64,000 bases of DNA from Amphritea atlantica (GTDB lineage: Bacteria; Pseudomonadota; Gammaproteobacteria; Pseudomonadales; Balneatricaceae): NCBI GenBank assembly GCA_024397875.1, contig CP073344.1:3711001-3775000 (forward strand), given 5' to 3'. Positions 18,633 through 28,322 of the stretch are shown piece after piece (the stretch's first letter is position 1; each line of letters starts with the position of its first letter). Made by a program: the position numbers and the translations under genes. The notes under the pieces were generated by a model that made no database searches, was not told where the DNA came from, and saw only the letters and a list, made by a program, of their open reading frames with translations.

Positions 18633-18686
18633 AAAAGCTTCGAGTGGCACAATGGACGATTCCGTGTGCCACTCGAGGCTTTTTTT
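18633..18686 (+). terminator. ssrA terminator that contains the integrase ribosome site
   Basis: CGAGTGGCACA and TGTGCCACTCG form a perfect 11-bp stem with extra AAGC/GCTT pairing outside, then a T-run ending just before the integrase ATG at 18687. The only Shine-Dalgarno-like sequence for that ATG (GAGG, 18675-18678) lies in the 3' arm of this stem. Confidence 0.85.
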
Positions 18687-20402
18687 ATGTCTGCACACAT
18701 CCCACATCTGTTACGCCGTTCGTCTGGTATTTATTACATTCGACTGACCATCCCCAAATCAATACTCACTGAGTTCCCCCTAAGCTCTCGAGACATCCGG
18801 CTCGCACTCAAAACAACGAATAAAGCAAAAGCATGCACACTGTCATGTTTATTAAGATACCAGTGTCCTCAGATACTTGACTGTATATGTAATGATCGCT
18901 TTACTAGTCCTGAGACCAATATTGCTCAGTTGGTCACATTGAAACTCAAGGAAATCATTCTCCGGTATTACCTTCAGGATAAGAATTACATGACGGACGA
19001 GTTACTTGACCTGCCACAGCCTCACAATAAGCAGCGGGATGACAACTCGCCTCAACCGACTGCTGGAACAAAGCCCCACGAAGACGTTGTGCATCTGACG
19101 ACGTACATTGAAAAGCAAGCTCCCAGAAATAAAATAACCATTGATGTCAATGGAATTCCGGTCACGTTTGATCATCCAGATAACCCTGAATTAGAATTCG
19201 AACAAGCGGAAAGAATGCTCGTACGGCACGGTGGCAACGGCGGAAACAATGGCGGGGGCGCAATACCCTTCCATTCTGTACGCACGGTATTTGATAAGTA
19301 CATTACAAACAAAGTACGCAAAAACCTCAAAGCAAATGAGCAAACGCAGAACGAGCATATTCAAATGCTAGAGACCTGTGTAAAGCTGTTAGGGCCAGAG
19401 GAAAATTACTATACGCTGACGTACGATGACGGCGAAGCGCTCAAAGACCAGCTATTAAGGTTGAAAGATGGTCGAGCCAAAGACACACAGACCGCTCAAA
19501 CGATTCAGCCATCACGGGCCAAAAAAATACTCGACAGATTCAAGAGGCTCGCGAAGTTTGCGGCCAAAGAAGGCTTTAACCCTAGAGATATCAGTGACGA
19601 CCTAGACATCTTGTTTAAGAAAGAAGAAAAATCAGATGATGATAAAGTCTACAGCGAAGAAGATCTCCAAAAACTATTTCTAGGCTATCCCTATACTCAA
19701 GCAACACTCAGCCGCGCTAGAGACCTTTTTGATTATCACTTTTGGCTCATTCCTGTGCTGTTGTACAGCGGCGCACGTTTAAATGAAATATGCCAACTTC
19801 AAGTAGGCGATATCAAACAAGAGACACCAAAGAAAAAGAAAGACTCATACGAGATCCCTGTCCCCATTCATTACATACACATAAAAAATGAATACGATGA
19901 TGCTGGCAATAAGGTTCAGGTAGTTAAAAATGATTCATCCAGACGCAAGGTGCCGATTCACAGCACCCTCATTGATCTGGGCTTTTTAGACTTCGTGGCA
20001 AAGCGCAAGCGAGAAGTGGCTGATTCTGAGCAATTGTTTGATGGTCTGTATTACAGCACAAAAAATAAGTGGGCCAAAAAAGCCAGTGACTGGTATAACG
20101 GCAACGGAAAAATGAAGTCTTATCGGGAATCGTGCAAAATTGACAATCCTAAGGCCAAAAACCTCCACACATTCAGGCACACACTCATTGATAAAATGAC
20201 GGATACCGTTGGTGTTGAAATAGCATTGATCTCTCGTATAGTTGGCCATGAAATCAGCCTACAGACCGCGAAATACGGGAAAAAGCAAGTCGCTTTACCC
20301 CGTTTAAAGTCAGAAATCGAACTACTGGATTATGACATCGAGCTTTCCCATCTCAACTATGAGTCTTTCCTAGAATACAAAAAAACGGACGGTAAAGGAT
20401 GA
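18687..20402 (+). CDS. Tyrosine recombinase of an ssrA-integrated island
   Basis: A 571-residue integrase. The N terminus (HLLRRSSGIYYIRLTIPKSI) resembles the DUF6538 domain found on many island integrases. A long, low-complexity-containing central region (GGNGGNNGGG near residue 190) and a SAM-like core-binding domain follow. The catalytic domain has the arginine in YSGARLNEICQL, the HxxR in LHTFRHTLIDKM, the third-position histidine in VGHE and the nucleophile tyrosine in TAKYGKK. It starts directly at the ssrA 3' end, a classic island attachment site. The ATG at 18687 is preceded by GAGG 8 bases upstream. Confidence 0.9.
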   Translation: MSAHIPHLLRRSSGIYYIRLTIPKSILTEFPLSSRDIRLALKTTNKAKACTLSCLLRYQCPQILDCICNDRFTSPETNIAQLVTLKLKEIILRYYLQDKNYMTDELLDLPQPHNKQRDDNSPQPTAGTKPHEDVVHLTTYIEKQAPRNKITIDVNGIPVTFDHPDNPELEFEQAERMLVRHGGNGGNNGGGAIPFHSVRTVFDKYITNKVRKNLKANEQTQNEHIQMLETCVKLLGPEENYYTLTYDDGEALKDQLLRLKDGRAKDTQTAQTIQPSRAKKILDRFKRLAKFAAKEGFNPRDISDDLDILFKKEEKSDDDKVYSEEDLQKLFLGYPYTQATLSRARDLFDYHFWLIPVLLYSGARLNEICQLQVGDIKQETPKKKKDSYEIPVPIHYIHIKNEYDDAGNKVQVVKNDSSRRKVPIHSTLIDLGFLDFVAKRKREVADSEQLFDGLYYSTKNKWAKKASDWYNGNGKMKSYRESCKIDNPKAKNLHTFRHTLIDKMTDTVGVEIALISRIVGHEISLQTAKYGKKQVALPRLKSEIELLDYDIELSHLNYESFLEYKKTDGKG

Positions 20403-21016
20403 CTATTTATTGAAAGGTCTAACATATAGACTGGGTAGCTTTCACTATTACTCCGATGCCCAATACATGGCGTCCTGTCGGGGAGGCCATACATCTTTTT
20501 TATCTTCTATTTATCAATAGCTTAGCAGATCCTTAAATTTCCTGTGCCACCATCGTGCCACCTGTGAAAAAGATTCATGCATCAACCGCCTGTTTCACCC
20601 CATTCCAACACGTAAAAGACTCCTTAATCTAAACATAGCGTCAATCCCCCTATCGCTTGACGGACGACTACTGTTTTTAAGGAGAGCTATGGCTACCTTC
20701 TTATAGTTCACTGTGCAGAACTTTACTCAGAAGGACGCTTTATCTTCAAATTACCTAGACAAATGAATAGCAGCTATTAGAAGAGACATTAGGAAAAGCA
20801 CGTTAATGATGATTAACGTGACTATGTTCTCTGGCCGAGTAGAAGCAAGGATTCCAACTTTATCTGTCACGGAGTTCGTATTATTGAAATGCCAGCCTCC
20901 TGTTTTTCAAATGCTTGTGATCAAGCATCACTTTCATAAGTCAGGCACTGTCCAAAACAGAGTATTTTTACTCGATTTAATCTGTATTTAACCAAGTAAA
21001 AGCTATCATTGATTCT
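20403..21016. other. Non-coding gap after the integrase
   Basis: No gene with a ribosome site or recognisable product is seen. The stretch has two nearly adjacent GTGCCACC copies around 20545-20561 and an inverted repeat at 20799-20820. The GTGCCAC word also occurs in the ssrA terminator, so these might be arm-type integrase or excisionase sites. Confidence 0.35.
20799..20820. repeat. Perfect 9-bp inverted repeat
   Basis: CACGTTAAT and ATTAACGTG around a GATG loop. No T-run follows, so a protein-binding site is more likely than a terminator. Confidence 0.55.
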
Positions 21017-21799
21017 CTAAAAACCATTGAGCAGAGTAGCGGCCATCCCATCCAAGCGAACTTTCACAACTTCCCAATTAGGCATCACCTGTTTCATCAG
21101 CCGATAAAACCCCTCACCATGGTTGTGTTCCGCAATGTGGCAAAGCTCATGCAGAATGACGTAGTCGATGCATTCGCGAGGGGATTTCACCAATTGCGGA
21201 TTAAGTGTTAACCGACCATTTGGGGAGCAGCTGCCCCATTGGGTTTGCATGGTCAGTATACGTATCGGTGGTCGTTCATCCACCCAAAGCGCCTGGTCTA
21301 GCATCGCGTCCAAGCGTCGAGCGAAGACTTCTTTAGACTTCGCTTTGTACCAGTCTTCCAATAGGGCTTTAACCTTGCTTGAGGACTTCTTGCGTACAGA
21401 AACTTCCAACTTGCCGCGCAGCAGTTTAACGCCCTGAGTCTCGTTGGGTGCTTCGATCACCTTGAGCAAATACTGCTTGCCCAGGTAATAGTGACTCTCC
21501 CCGCTGATATATTGCCGAGGGGTGATATGTGCCAGCTGGGCTTTGAACTCTTTTAATTGTAAGTAGATCCAGCGACCGCGTTTCTTAACCGCCGCCAGTA
21601 CTTCATCATCAGTTGCGTGAACGGGGGCACTTACCCGCACGCGGCAGTCAGGGTGTACCTTGATCAGTATCCTGCTGATTCCTTCAGTACGAGGCGTCCG
21701 GTCAAAGAAAATAGCCTCGTCGCCGTACTTAAATGAAAAGCCTCCTTCGGCCTGGAGCTGATCTGGCGGTGTAATCGTAACGTTCATTGCGCTATTCAT
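21017..21799 (-). CDS. YgjP/DUF45-type zinc metallopeptidase, last gene of the restriction operon
   Basis: A 260-residue protein of the M48-related DUF45 (YgjP/WLM) family. The zinc site is HELCHIAEHNHGEGFYRL (HExxH plus a downstream histidine) near residue 210, preceded by the family motif TQWGSCSPNGRLTLNPQLV. The ATG at 21799 overlaps the hsdR stop as ATGA, so translation is coupled. Members of this family are frequent neighbours of hsdR, where they are suspected of processing or turning over the restriction subunit, but no role is proven. Confidence 0.85.
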   Translation of the reverse strand: MNSAMNVTITPPDQLQAEGGFSFKYGDEAIFFDRTPRTEGISRILIKVHPDCRVRVSAPVHATDDEVLAAVKKRGRWIYLQLKEFKAQLAHITPRQYISGESHYYLGKQYLLKVIEAPNETQGVKLLRGKLEVSVRKKSSSKVKALLEDWYKAKSKEVFARRLDAMLDQALWVDERPPIRILTMQTQWGSCSPNGRLTLNPQLVKSPRECIDYVILHELCHIAEHNHGEGFYRLMKQVMPNWEVVKVRLDGMAATLLNGF

Positions 21800-24700
21800 A
21801 CGCCAGACAGACCGACTCGGGTAACCTGCACCACCCACTCAACAATAGCCTTGGCCTGATCCATACCGCCGCCGATGGCTTTGCACTCTTTAAACATCAT
21901 TGGCAGCAGTTTCTTACGGATATCGGCTTCAATGTTTTGAGGGTTGATAGAGTTCTCAGCGACGGATGTTTCAACACTCTCATCGATGGTGAAAGCGAGT
22001 TTTATCCATTTCTCCTGCGCCTGCAGATCTGTAATCGCAAACACTTCGGGTAAGGTCTTCTTGAAGATGCCGAAGTAGGCCTGTGCATGCCGGTTACCAT
22101 GGAATGCATCAGGGATGTCATTGAGCTTACGCTCCTGTACCTGCTCTTCAAATTCGCGGAACAACATGTATTGCTTCAGCGGGTGATCAAACAGGCTTGT
22201 TGCTTCGTCGATCGCCTGGCGCAGTAGTTTGGAGAAAGCCTCCTGCGCATAAGGGTCGTTACGCAGTTCCTGCTCGATCATCTTGGTAACACGGGTCTTG
22301 ATGATGTCGGTTTCGTTACGAGTCTTATCTTCAGACCATTCTTCAGGCTTCTGCTGTCCCATTTTGCCAACTTCGTAAACACCATCCGGTTCTTTTACTT
22401 CCACCCCGACGACATGCTTATCCATTAACTTTTTAACCTGCTCGGCATACTCGTCGTAGCTAATGGTTTCACCGGCATCCTGTTTTGCTAACTGTCGCAG
22501 GCTGGAGAACTGCTTCACGGTCTCCTTATAGTGACGGCGGTCCTCATCGCTAAAGCTCGTATCGTCAAAGAAGGTAGCGGATTGCAGGGCAACTTTGAGG
22601 CAACTGGCGAATTCGGTCAGCGCCTCGTAAAAGTCTTCACGTACCTTGAGGTGTACATCGACCAGCTCGCCCCTTTCTCCAGGGGCTGAAGGCTCTTGCT
22701 CTTCAATCCTGGGCACCAACACCTGGCGTAACTGCTCAATATCGTTTTTGTTCTTCACGTCCGCAAAGATACCCCAGAGAGCCTTATACAGCTGCGGCAG
22801 ACGCTTATATTCAGTACTCATCTGGTTGTAGAGGCCTGCAATATCATTGATATCAAAACCGCCCTGAGTACGAGAAGCCAGATCCTGATATTTAGCGATG
22901 GTAGTATCCAGCTCGGCCAGAATGCCGCGGTAGTCGATTAGCAAACCAAATTTCTTTTTCGGATGCAGGCGGTTAACCCGAGCAATGGCCTGAATCAGGT
23001 TGTGCTCTTTAAGCGGCTTATCGATATAGAGCACCGTATTCTTGGGCTCATCGAAGCCGGTTAGCAGCTTATCCACCACGATCAGCATCTTCAGGGAGTC
23101 ATCCCCAGTGTCCTCAGAACCAAAGCGTTCTATCAGGTGTTTGGTATAAGTCTGCTCATCATTGCTACCGACGTTTTCCTTCCACCACTGTGTAATTTCT
23201 GGCGTGGCTGACTCATCTACAGCGGTATTGCCTTCGCGGCTGTCAGGTGGGCTCATCACCACGGCAGACTCAAACAGCCCAGCTTCATCCAGGTACTTCT
23301 TGTACTTGATGGCGGAGGCTTTGCTGTCACAGGCCAACTGCCCCTTTAACCCATCATCGATGTTTTTCACAAAGTGGTTGGCGATATCCAGCGCAATCAG
23401 GCGAATACGATCATCGGCGCTGTAGACCTGGCCTTTCTTGGCAAACTTGCGCTTCAGATCGGTGCGTTGCTCGTCGGTCAGCCCCTCAGTAATTCGCTCA
23501 AACCAGCTATCGATAGCACGGGCATTAACATCCAGATCAGGAATACGCTCCTCATAAAGCAAAGGCGTCACCGCCTTGTCTTCAACCGCACGCTGCATGG
23601 TGTAGGCGTGAACGATGGGGCCAAATTTATTAGTGGTCTTATCGTCTTGGAGCAGAGGTGTGCCGGTAAAAGCGACGAAGGCGGCATTGGGCAGCGCCTG
23701 CCTCATGCGGATGTGGTTTTCACCACCTTGGCTACGATGCCCCTCATCGATCAATACAATGACATCGGCGCTGTGGTTAACACACTGCGGTAGCTTGGTC
23801 GCGCTATTAAACTTCTGAATCAACGAGAAGATAATACGCTCAGAGCCTTTGCCTATCTGCTCCGCCAGGCGAGTGCCAGACGTCGCCATTGCACCTTCAC
23901 GATCCTTCTTACCGGACAGCTCACCGCCGGAACTGAAGGTTTTACTGAGCTGGGTTTCCAAGTCCACACGGTCTGTGACGACGACAATCCGGCACTGCTT
24001 CAGTGTGTCATGGAGAATCAGTGCCTTACTTAAAAACACCATCGTGAAGGATTTTCCAGACCCCGTGGTATGCCAGATCACACCCCCTTCGCGTCCGCCG
24101 TTAGGACGTTTGGTGTTGATGCGGTCAATCAGACGCTTGATCCCAAATACCTGCTGATAACGCGCGACAATCTTGCCGACCTTCTTATCAAACAGGGTGA
24201 AGTAGCGCACTATTTCCAGTAATCGAGCTGGAGATAGCAGACTGATCAGCAGTTGATCCTGCCCGGTAACGGCCAGCTCTCCACCGGCGATAAGGGTTTG
24301 ATACCAGTCCAGGTCCTTAGCGGGCCTATACGAGAACAGGTTAGTTACCTGAGCCTCATCCAGCTTCCTGTTCTTGATGGCAACCATCTCGGCATCGGCG
24401 ATGTCTTCCTCACGCCATACAGCCCAAAACTTGGCAGGCGTACCACAGGTGCCGTAACGCCCCTCTGCACCATTAATGGATAGCAACAGTTGGCTATAGG
24501 CAAACAGTAAGGGGATCTCGTCATGGCGCTGATTGCGCAGACTCTGCGATACACCTTCGTCAATGGTAGGGCCTTTCTTGGCGTTGCCATCGGGGCGCTT
24601 GGCTTCGATCACGACTAACGGAATACCATTCACAAAACAGACGATATCGGGTCTGCGGCTTTCTATACCTGCGGTGCGCGTGACACTGAACTCCTCGGTA

Positions 24701-25107
24701 AACAAAAAGCTGTTCTGGCTCAGGTCCTTCCAATCAATCAAGGCGATAGTCGGGCTGATCTTCTTACCGTCTACAAACTCAGTGACCGAGATGCCATACA
24801 GCAAATGGTTATACAGCTTCTCATTGGCGGTATTCAGCCCCTCATTGAGTGCGGGGCTACACACCTCCGCTATCAGGTTATCGATCGCCGTATTGGAGAG
24901 GGCGTGTTCGCGTCCGGCGAAGGTAAAGCGCCGCCCGGCCAGCTGCTTGCGAAGTTCATCACGTAGCACGACCTCATCCAGCTTGCCGCCACGAGCAGCC
25001 AGTGCTTGCTGAGGAGAGAGAAACGACCAGCCCAAATTGGTCAATAACGCCAGAGCGGGTAGCTTAGCGCTGTATTCTTCCTGAAATTTGGGTGTGTATT
25101 GAGTCAT
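21796..25107 (-). CDS. hsdR: Type I restriction endonuclease, R subunit
   Basis: This 1103-residue motor and nuclease subunit cleaves unmodified DNA. The N-terminal nuclease has the PD-(D/E)xK core in RRPDIVCFVNGIPLVVIEAK (about 150-170). The helicase region has Walker A in HTTGSGKSF (about 345), the DEAD-like VLIDEGHRSQ and motif III FTGTP. Motif VI-like IQAIARVNRLHP lies near residue 705. The C terminus is the alpha-helical assembly domain. It follows the AAA/TOPRIM gene after 72 bases, the largest gap in the operon. Confidence 0.96.
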   Translation of the reverse strand: MTQYTPKFQEEYSAKLPALALLTNLGWSFLSPQQALAARGGKLDEVVLRDELRKQLAGRRFTFAGREHALSNTAIDNLIAEVCSPALNEGLNTANEKLYNHLLYGISVTEFVDGKKISPTIALIDWKDLSQNSFLFTEEFSVTRTAGIESRRPDIVCFVNGIPLVVIEAKRPDGNAKKGPTIDEGVSQSLRNQRHDEIPLLFAYSQLLLSINGAEGRYGTCGTPAKFWAVWREEDIADAEMVAIKNRKLDEAQVTNLFSYRPAKDLDWYQTLIAGGELAVTGQDQLLISLLSPARLLEIVRYFTLFDKKVGKIVARYQQVFGIKRLIDRINTKRPNGGREGGVIWHTTGSGKSFTMVFLSKALILHDTLKQCRIVVVTDRVDLETQLSKTFSSGGELSGKKDREGAMATSGTRLAEQIGKGSERIIFSLIQKFNSATKLPQCVNHSADVIVLIDEGHRSQGGENHIRMRQALPNAAFVAFTGTPLLQDDKTTNKFGPIVHAYTMQRAVEDKAVTPLLYEERIPDLDVNARAIDSWFERITEGLTDEQRTDLKRKFAKKGQVYSADDRIRLIALDIANHFVKNIDDGLKGQLACDSKASAIKYKKYLDEAGLFESAVVMSPPDSREGNTAVDESATPEITQWWKENVGSNDEQTYTKHLIERFGSEDTGDDSLKMLIVVDKLLTGFDEPKNTVLYIDKPLKEHNLIQAIARVNRLHPKKKFGLLIDYRGILAELDTTIAKYQDLASRTQGGFDINDIAGLYNQMSTEYKRLPQLYKALWGIFADVKNKNDIEQLRQVLVPRIEEQEPSAPGERGELVDVHLKVREDFYEALTEFASCLKVALQSATFFDDTSFSDEDRRHYKETVKQFSSLRQLAKQDAGETISYDEYAEQVKKLMDKHVVGVEVKEPDGVYEVGKMGQQKPEEWSEDKTRNETDIIKTRVTKMIEQELRNDPYAQEAFSKLLRQAIDEATSLFDHPLKQYMLFREFEEQVQERKLNDIPDAFHGNRHAQAYFGIFKKTLPEVFAITDLQAQEKWIKLAFTIDESVETSVAENSINPQNIEADIRKKLLPMMFKECKAIGGGMDQAKAIVEWVVQVTRVGLSGV

Positions 25108-25179
25108 TCCGTTTATCTCTCAAAGTTACGAGTAGCAAAGGCTATGTATATCAGACGGCACATCAATTCGATGTACCCT

Positions 25180-27081
25180 CTAGTTCTCTCCTGGAGGAGC
25201 TATATAGTTAAGCGATGTGAGTAGTTCTCGAAGAGATGGGATAAGCTCATCTAAAGCCTGCAGCGTGTTGATGTACATATTAAATAAACCGCTAGAGACC
25301 CCCTCCTCGCTGTTCGTATGACGCATTAAAATTGAGGAGCCAAGCTGAAGTTCTACCTCCAGACAGAAAGCCAATATCAATGGTTTTGACATCACATGCC
25401 GTACAGGAAAGGGAGTTTCTAACAGCCACTCACGCACTACCTGATCAAACTCCAATTCTTGAAATTCAGTACGATTTCTCTTCTGACTGGCAAACCTTCC
25501 TCTCAGTTCTGAATAGAGGTCTGACGTAATATCGCGCAAACTAGCTTCAACACTATCGAAAAAGTCATTAACTGCGGTTTCAACACATTCCTGATCTAAC
25601 CTGTCATTCGTACGGCATATCATCCGAACCAGAGCTCGCTGGTCACTGAAAAGCACCGACTCTATACAATAGCCATCATGACTAAACGCAAACGGTGTAC
25701 CGCGCCCCATCTTCCTTAAAAGGCTCTGCCTGAGATCGGCATCGATTTGATCCGTGGAAAAATCACGATCAAAAATAGTACCCCACCGCTTATCTTTAAA
25801 CAGGCTTGATAGGGTTCTCTTATTGTATTCAATTTTAGAAAGGATGTTGTCCTTTCCCCTTAACGGGAAAAACGTATTTTTAGAACCTAAAGCGCTGCCG
25901 TTAGTAATTTCTGAAACTTTAGCAGCCAGGTCGGTGATATAAGTTACATCATCAGAGCCTTCGACAAAGACAACATTTTCGGAGCGATTGAGTTTCTCAA
26001 GCGAGAGGACGACACCGCCTAAGCTGTTCTTAATGATATCGAAACTGTCAGAATTGATAGCCTTTAGCTCATGTTCACGTTTGGCGTCATCATTCAAAAA
26101 AAAGATCTCATCATCTCCAGCATTTGTAACAAATTGATCATTATGGCTTATGACAAAAAATTGATTGTGATCAATTCGACGCAAGTGTGAAATCAGGTTT
26201 TGTTGCAGCTTACTGTGTATGTGGGAATCGGGTTCATCTACAAGTAGCAACTTAAGTGGGGCGTCCACAAACTCAATAGTTGATAGTATTTCAACAATTT
26301 GGAGGAAACCGCTACCTTGAAGATGAAGGTCATGCTTATTTCCGTCATCTAAGCTTACTTTGAGTGATACATATTCGTCTTTCTTTTCCCTACCTCTTGC
26401 CGGCAGTTCAAATTTAACTTCCCTTTCTAAAATTTCAGATATGCTGGCACTAAGCTGTTCTATGGAATCTCTTCGAACAACAATTTTATTGCGTAACACC
26501 TCGTGCGACAGTCCTCTTTGTATTCGTTTCTTAACCTGCGCCTCATTGAAGTAAGGTTCAAATTGATGGACACCAGATACAGGGCGAGTTTGATAAATAA
26601 ACACAGCTTCATCAAGAAACCGTCCGGCCCCAGTGAAGGCCTCAGCAAAAGAAGAGAACTGATCTTCATTGATAGGCTGAACGCGCAAAAATGCATTTTC
26701 AATAGATGTCGGTCTTGAAATCTTGAACCCTAGCTCATAGTCGTTCTCACCAGAGCTTAGGATCAGTGAAACTTCTGCACAGGTACTCGTGCCTCTGCCG
26801 GGGTGAAAAAAAAGGTCATCATCTTTTGTGATTCTAAGAAAGTCTAACTCTTGATAATTTACATACCGATTATTGGTTCCTCGAACCTTATAAAAGCCCT
26901 TTCTTGAAGACAGAATGTACGTCTGATAGCACTTTTCCCAGAGATGTAGAGCCTCAAAAATAGTGGATTTGCCCGCGCTATTTTCTCCGATGATGATGTT
27001 GAAGGCGCTGTTGGGATGAATGGAAATCTCTTCAAAAACCTTAAAGTTCTTGATATCAATCCTGCTGATTCTTAAATGCAT
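25180..27081 (-). CDS. AAA ATPase with C-terminal TOPRIM-like domain (OLD/RloA-like) inside the hsd operon
   Basis: A 633-residue protein with an ABC-type ATPase fold. Walker A is GENSAGKST near residue 33, after IDIKNFKVFEEISIHP. Walker B is LKLLLVDEPDSHIHS near 275, followed by the H-loop FFVISHND. After residue 360 there is a TOPRIM-like segment (VVFVEGSDDVTYI, then TIFDRDF). This is the layout of OLD-family nucleases, although some predicted metal ligands cannot be confirmed by eye. It starts with a TAATG overlap on the full-size hsdS stop, so it is translationally coupled. Overcoming-lysogenisation-defect proteins act against phage, which suits this setting. Confidence 0.8.
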   Translation of the reverse strand: MHLRISRIDIKNFKVFEEISIHPNSAFNIIIGENSAGKSTIFEALHLWEKCYQTYILSSRKGFYKVRGTNNRYVNYQELDFLRITKDDDLFFHPGRGTSTCAEVSLILSSGENDYELGFKISRPTSIENAFLRVQPINEDQFSSFAEAFTGAGRFLDEAVFIYQTRPVSGVHQFEPYFNEAQVKKRIQRGLSHEVLRNKIVVRRDSIEQLSASISEILEREVKFELPARGREKKDEYVSLKVSLDDGNKHDLHLQGSGFLQIVEILSTIEFVDAPLKLLLVDEPDSHIHSKLQQNLISHLRRIDHNQFFVISHNDQFVTNAGDDEIFFLNDDAKREHELKAINSDSFDIIKNSLGGVVLSLEKLNRSENVVFVEGSDDVTYITDLAAKVSEITNGSALGSKNTFFPLRGKDNILSKIEYNKRTLSSLFKDKRWGTIFDRDFSTDQIDADLRQSLLRKMGRGTPFAFSHDGYCIESVLFSDQRALVRMICRTNDRLDQECVETAVNDFFDSVEASLRDITSDLYSELRGRFASQKRNRTEFQELEFDQVVREWLLETPFPVRHVMSKPLILAFCLEVELQLGSSILMRHTNSEEGVSSGLFNMYINTLQALDELIPSLRELLTSLNYIAPPGEN

Positions 27082-28322
27082 TATGAGTCCCCACCCAGTT
27101 GGACTCTACGCTTACCTGTCAGAAGCTGCTGCATCAGGGCTTTTTTCTCTTGCTTCAAAGTATCGAGCTTTTGTTTCAGGGCGGTAATTTCCAGATCGGC
27201 AGTGGAAAGTACGGTGGCAATACTTTGTTGTTCTTCATATGAAGGGATAACGAACTTTAAATTAAAGAAATCACTGGGCTTTACATTCAAGAGACCGTGC
27301 GCTCGGCCTCCTTCATTAGCTATTTTAGATAGCCCTTTGATCATTAACCCAGACTCAAATAGGTGCTCAAAAAAATCGGAACAACACTTCCCGTGGTCAG
27401 AAATCTCGAAGCATATATACAGAGTGGTAACCACTCCATCAGGATATCTATTCAACCGCTTTATGGCGCCCATTGGATATCCATTGGAATAACTTTTGTT
27501 GTATGCAAATTGCCCATTTTTAAGAAGGAAATATCCATCCAAAATATCGGATGCAACACTTTTCTTGAAGAACTCTTCCTGCCTTACTAATCCTTGCTGT
27601 GCCGAAATAGTGACAACGTTTGCACTGTGTCCATTGTTTTTAGTTGTGACTCTCTCAAAATTATCACCTAATCGCTGTGGCCTCCACTCCCCACTAAACC
27701 TAACTCCGTTATCATCCAGCAGGCGTTTTTTGCCGGAGAGCAGTTGTTGCATCAGGGCTTTTTTCTGCTGCTGACTGTTGGCGAGCAGTTGTTCAGTGGT
27801 GGTGGTCGCCTTATCCCAAGTGGAGAGGATTTGGGCGATTCTTTTTTGCTCCCCCATAGAAGGCGTTAAAATCCTGTACCTCTTTAACTCCCCTGAATTC
27901 AAGTTCGATTTGCCACCACCGGCACTTAACCGGTTAACCTCTGCTAATCCCCTATCTGAATTGATGTGTGCTGAAAGATAAAACGGATCAAGCAATCCCA
28001 TTTTTGGGCGAGCAATGAGAGTCGTAAAGGTTAGCGCGCCATTGAATTCTGCCGGAACAACGCATGCCTCACCAATGTTAGAACCTGTACGAACAGCAAC
28101 AACATCGCCAGGTTTCACCTTTTTACTTTTGTTTCTATCCGCAAATTCTGGATCTATATAAACAACGGAATCAGAGTTGAAATAATTTCTTTTGATGTTC
28201 TGATTTCTAATCAGTTTGACACCAGCAGACCTCATGTAAGGTGTTACTGATATTGCTAGGCCAACAGATATTTTTTCACAGAGATCACTTAGCTCGCATA
28301 GCTCCCATCCATTAGGCACCAT
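27081..28322 (-). CDS. hsdS: Type I restriction-modification specificity subunit (two target domains)
   Basis: A 413-residue HsdS with two target-recognition domains (about 1-150 and 205-360). Each is followed by a conserved helix: MGEQKRIAQILSTWDKATTTTEQL and YEEQQSIATVLSTADLEITALKQK. The matching QQQKKALMQQLLSGKKRL and QEKKALMQQLLTGKRRV repeats set the spacing between the two half-sites. It overlaps hsdM by 11 bases at its start. The recognition sequence cannot be predicted by eye. Confidence 0.94.
   Translation of the reverse strand: MVPNGWELCELSDLCEKISVGLAISVTPYMRSAGVKLIRNQNIKRNYFNSDSVVYIDPEFADRNKSKKVKPGDVVAVRTGSNIGEACVVPAEFNGALTFTTLIARPKMGLLDPFYLSAHINSDRGLAEVNRLSAGGGKSNLNSGELKRYRILTPSMGEQKRIAQILSTWDKATTTTEQLLANSQQQKKALMQQLLSGKKRLLDDNGVRFSGEWRPQRLGDNFERVTTKNNGHSANVVTISAQQGLVRQEEFFKKSVASDILDGYFLLKNGQFAYNKSYSNGYPMGAIKRLNRYPDGVVTTLYICFEISDHGKCCSDFFEHLFESGLMIKGLSKIANEGGRAHGLLNVKPSDFFNLKFVIPSYEEQQSIATVLSTADLEITALKQKLDTLKQEKKALMQQLLTGKRRVQLGGDS

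Noticed and set aside
20806..20991. Short open frame of 61 codons after the integrase.
   Set aside because: No ribosome site, no recognisable domain, and it begins within an inverted repeat.
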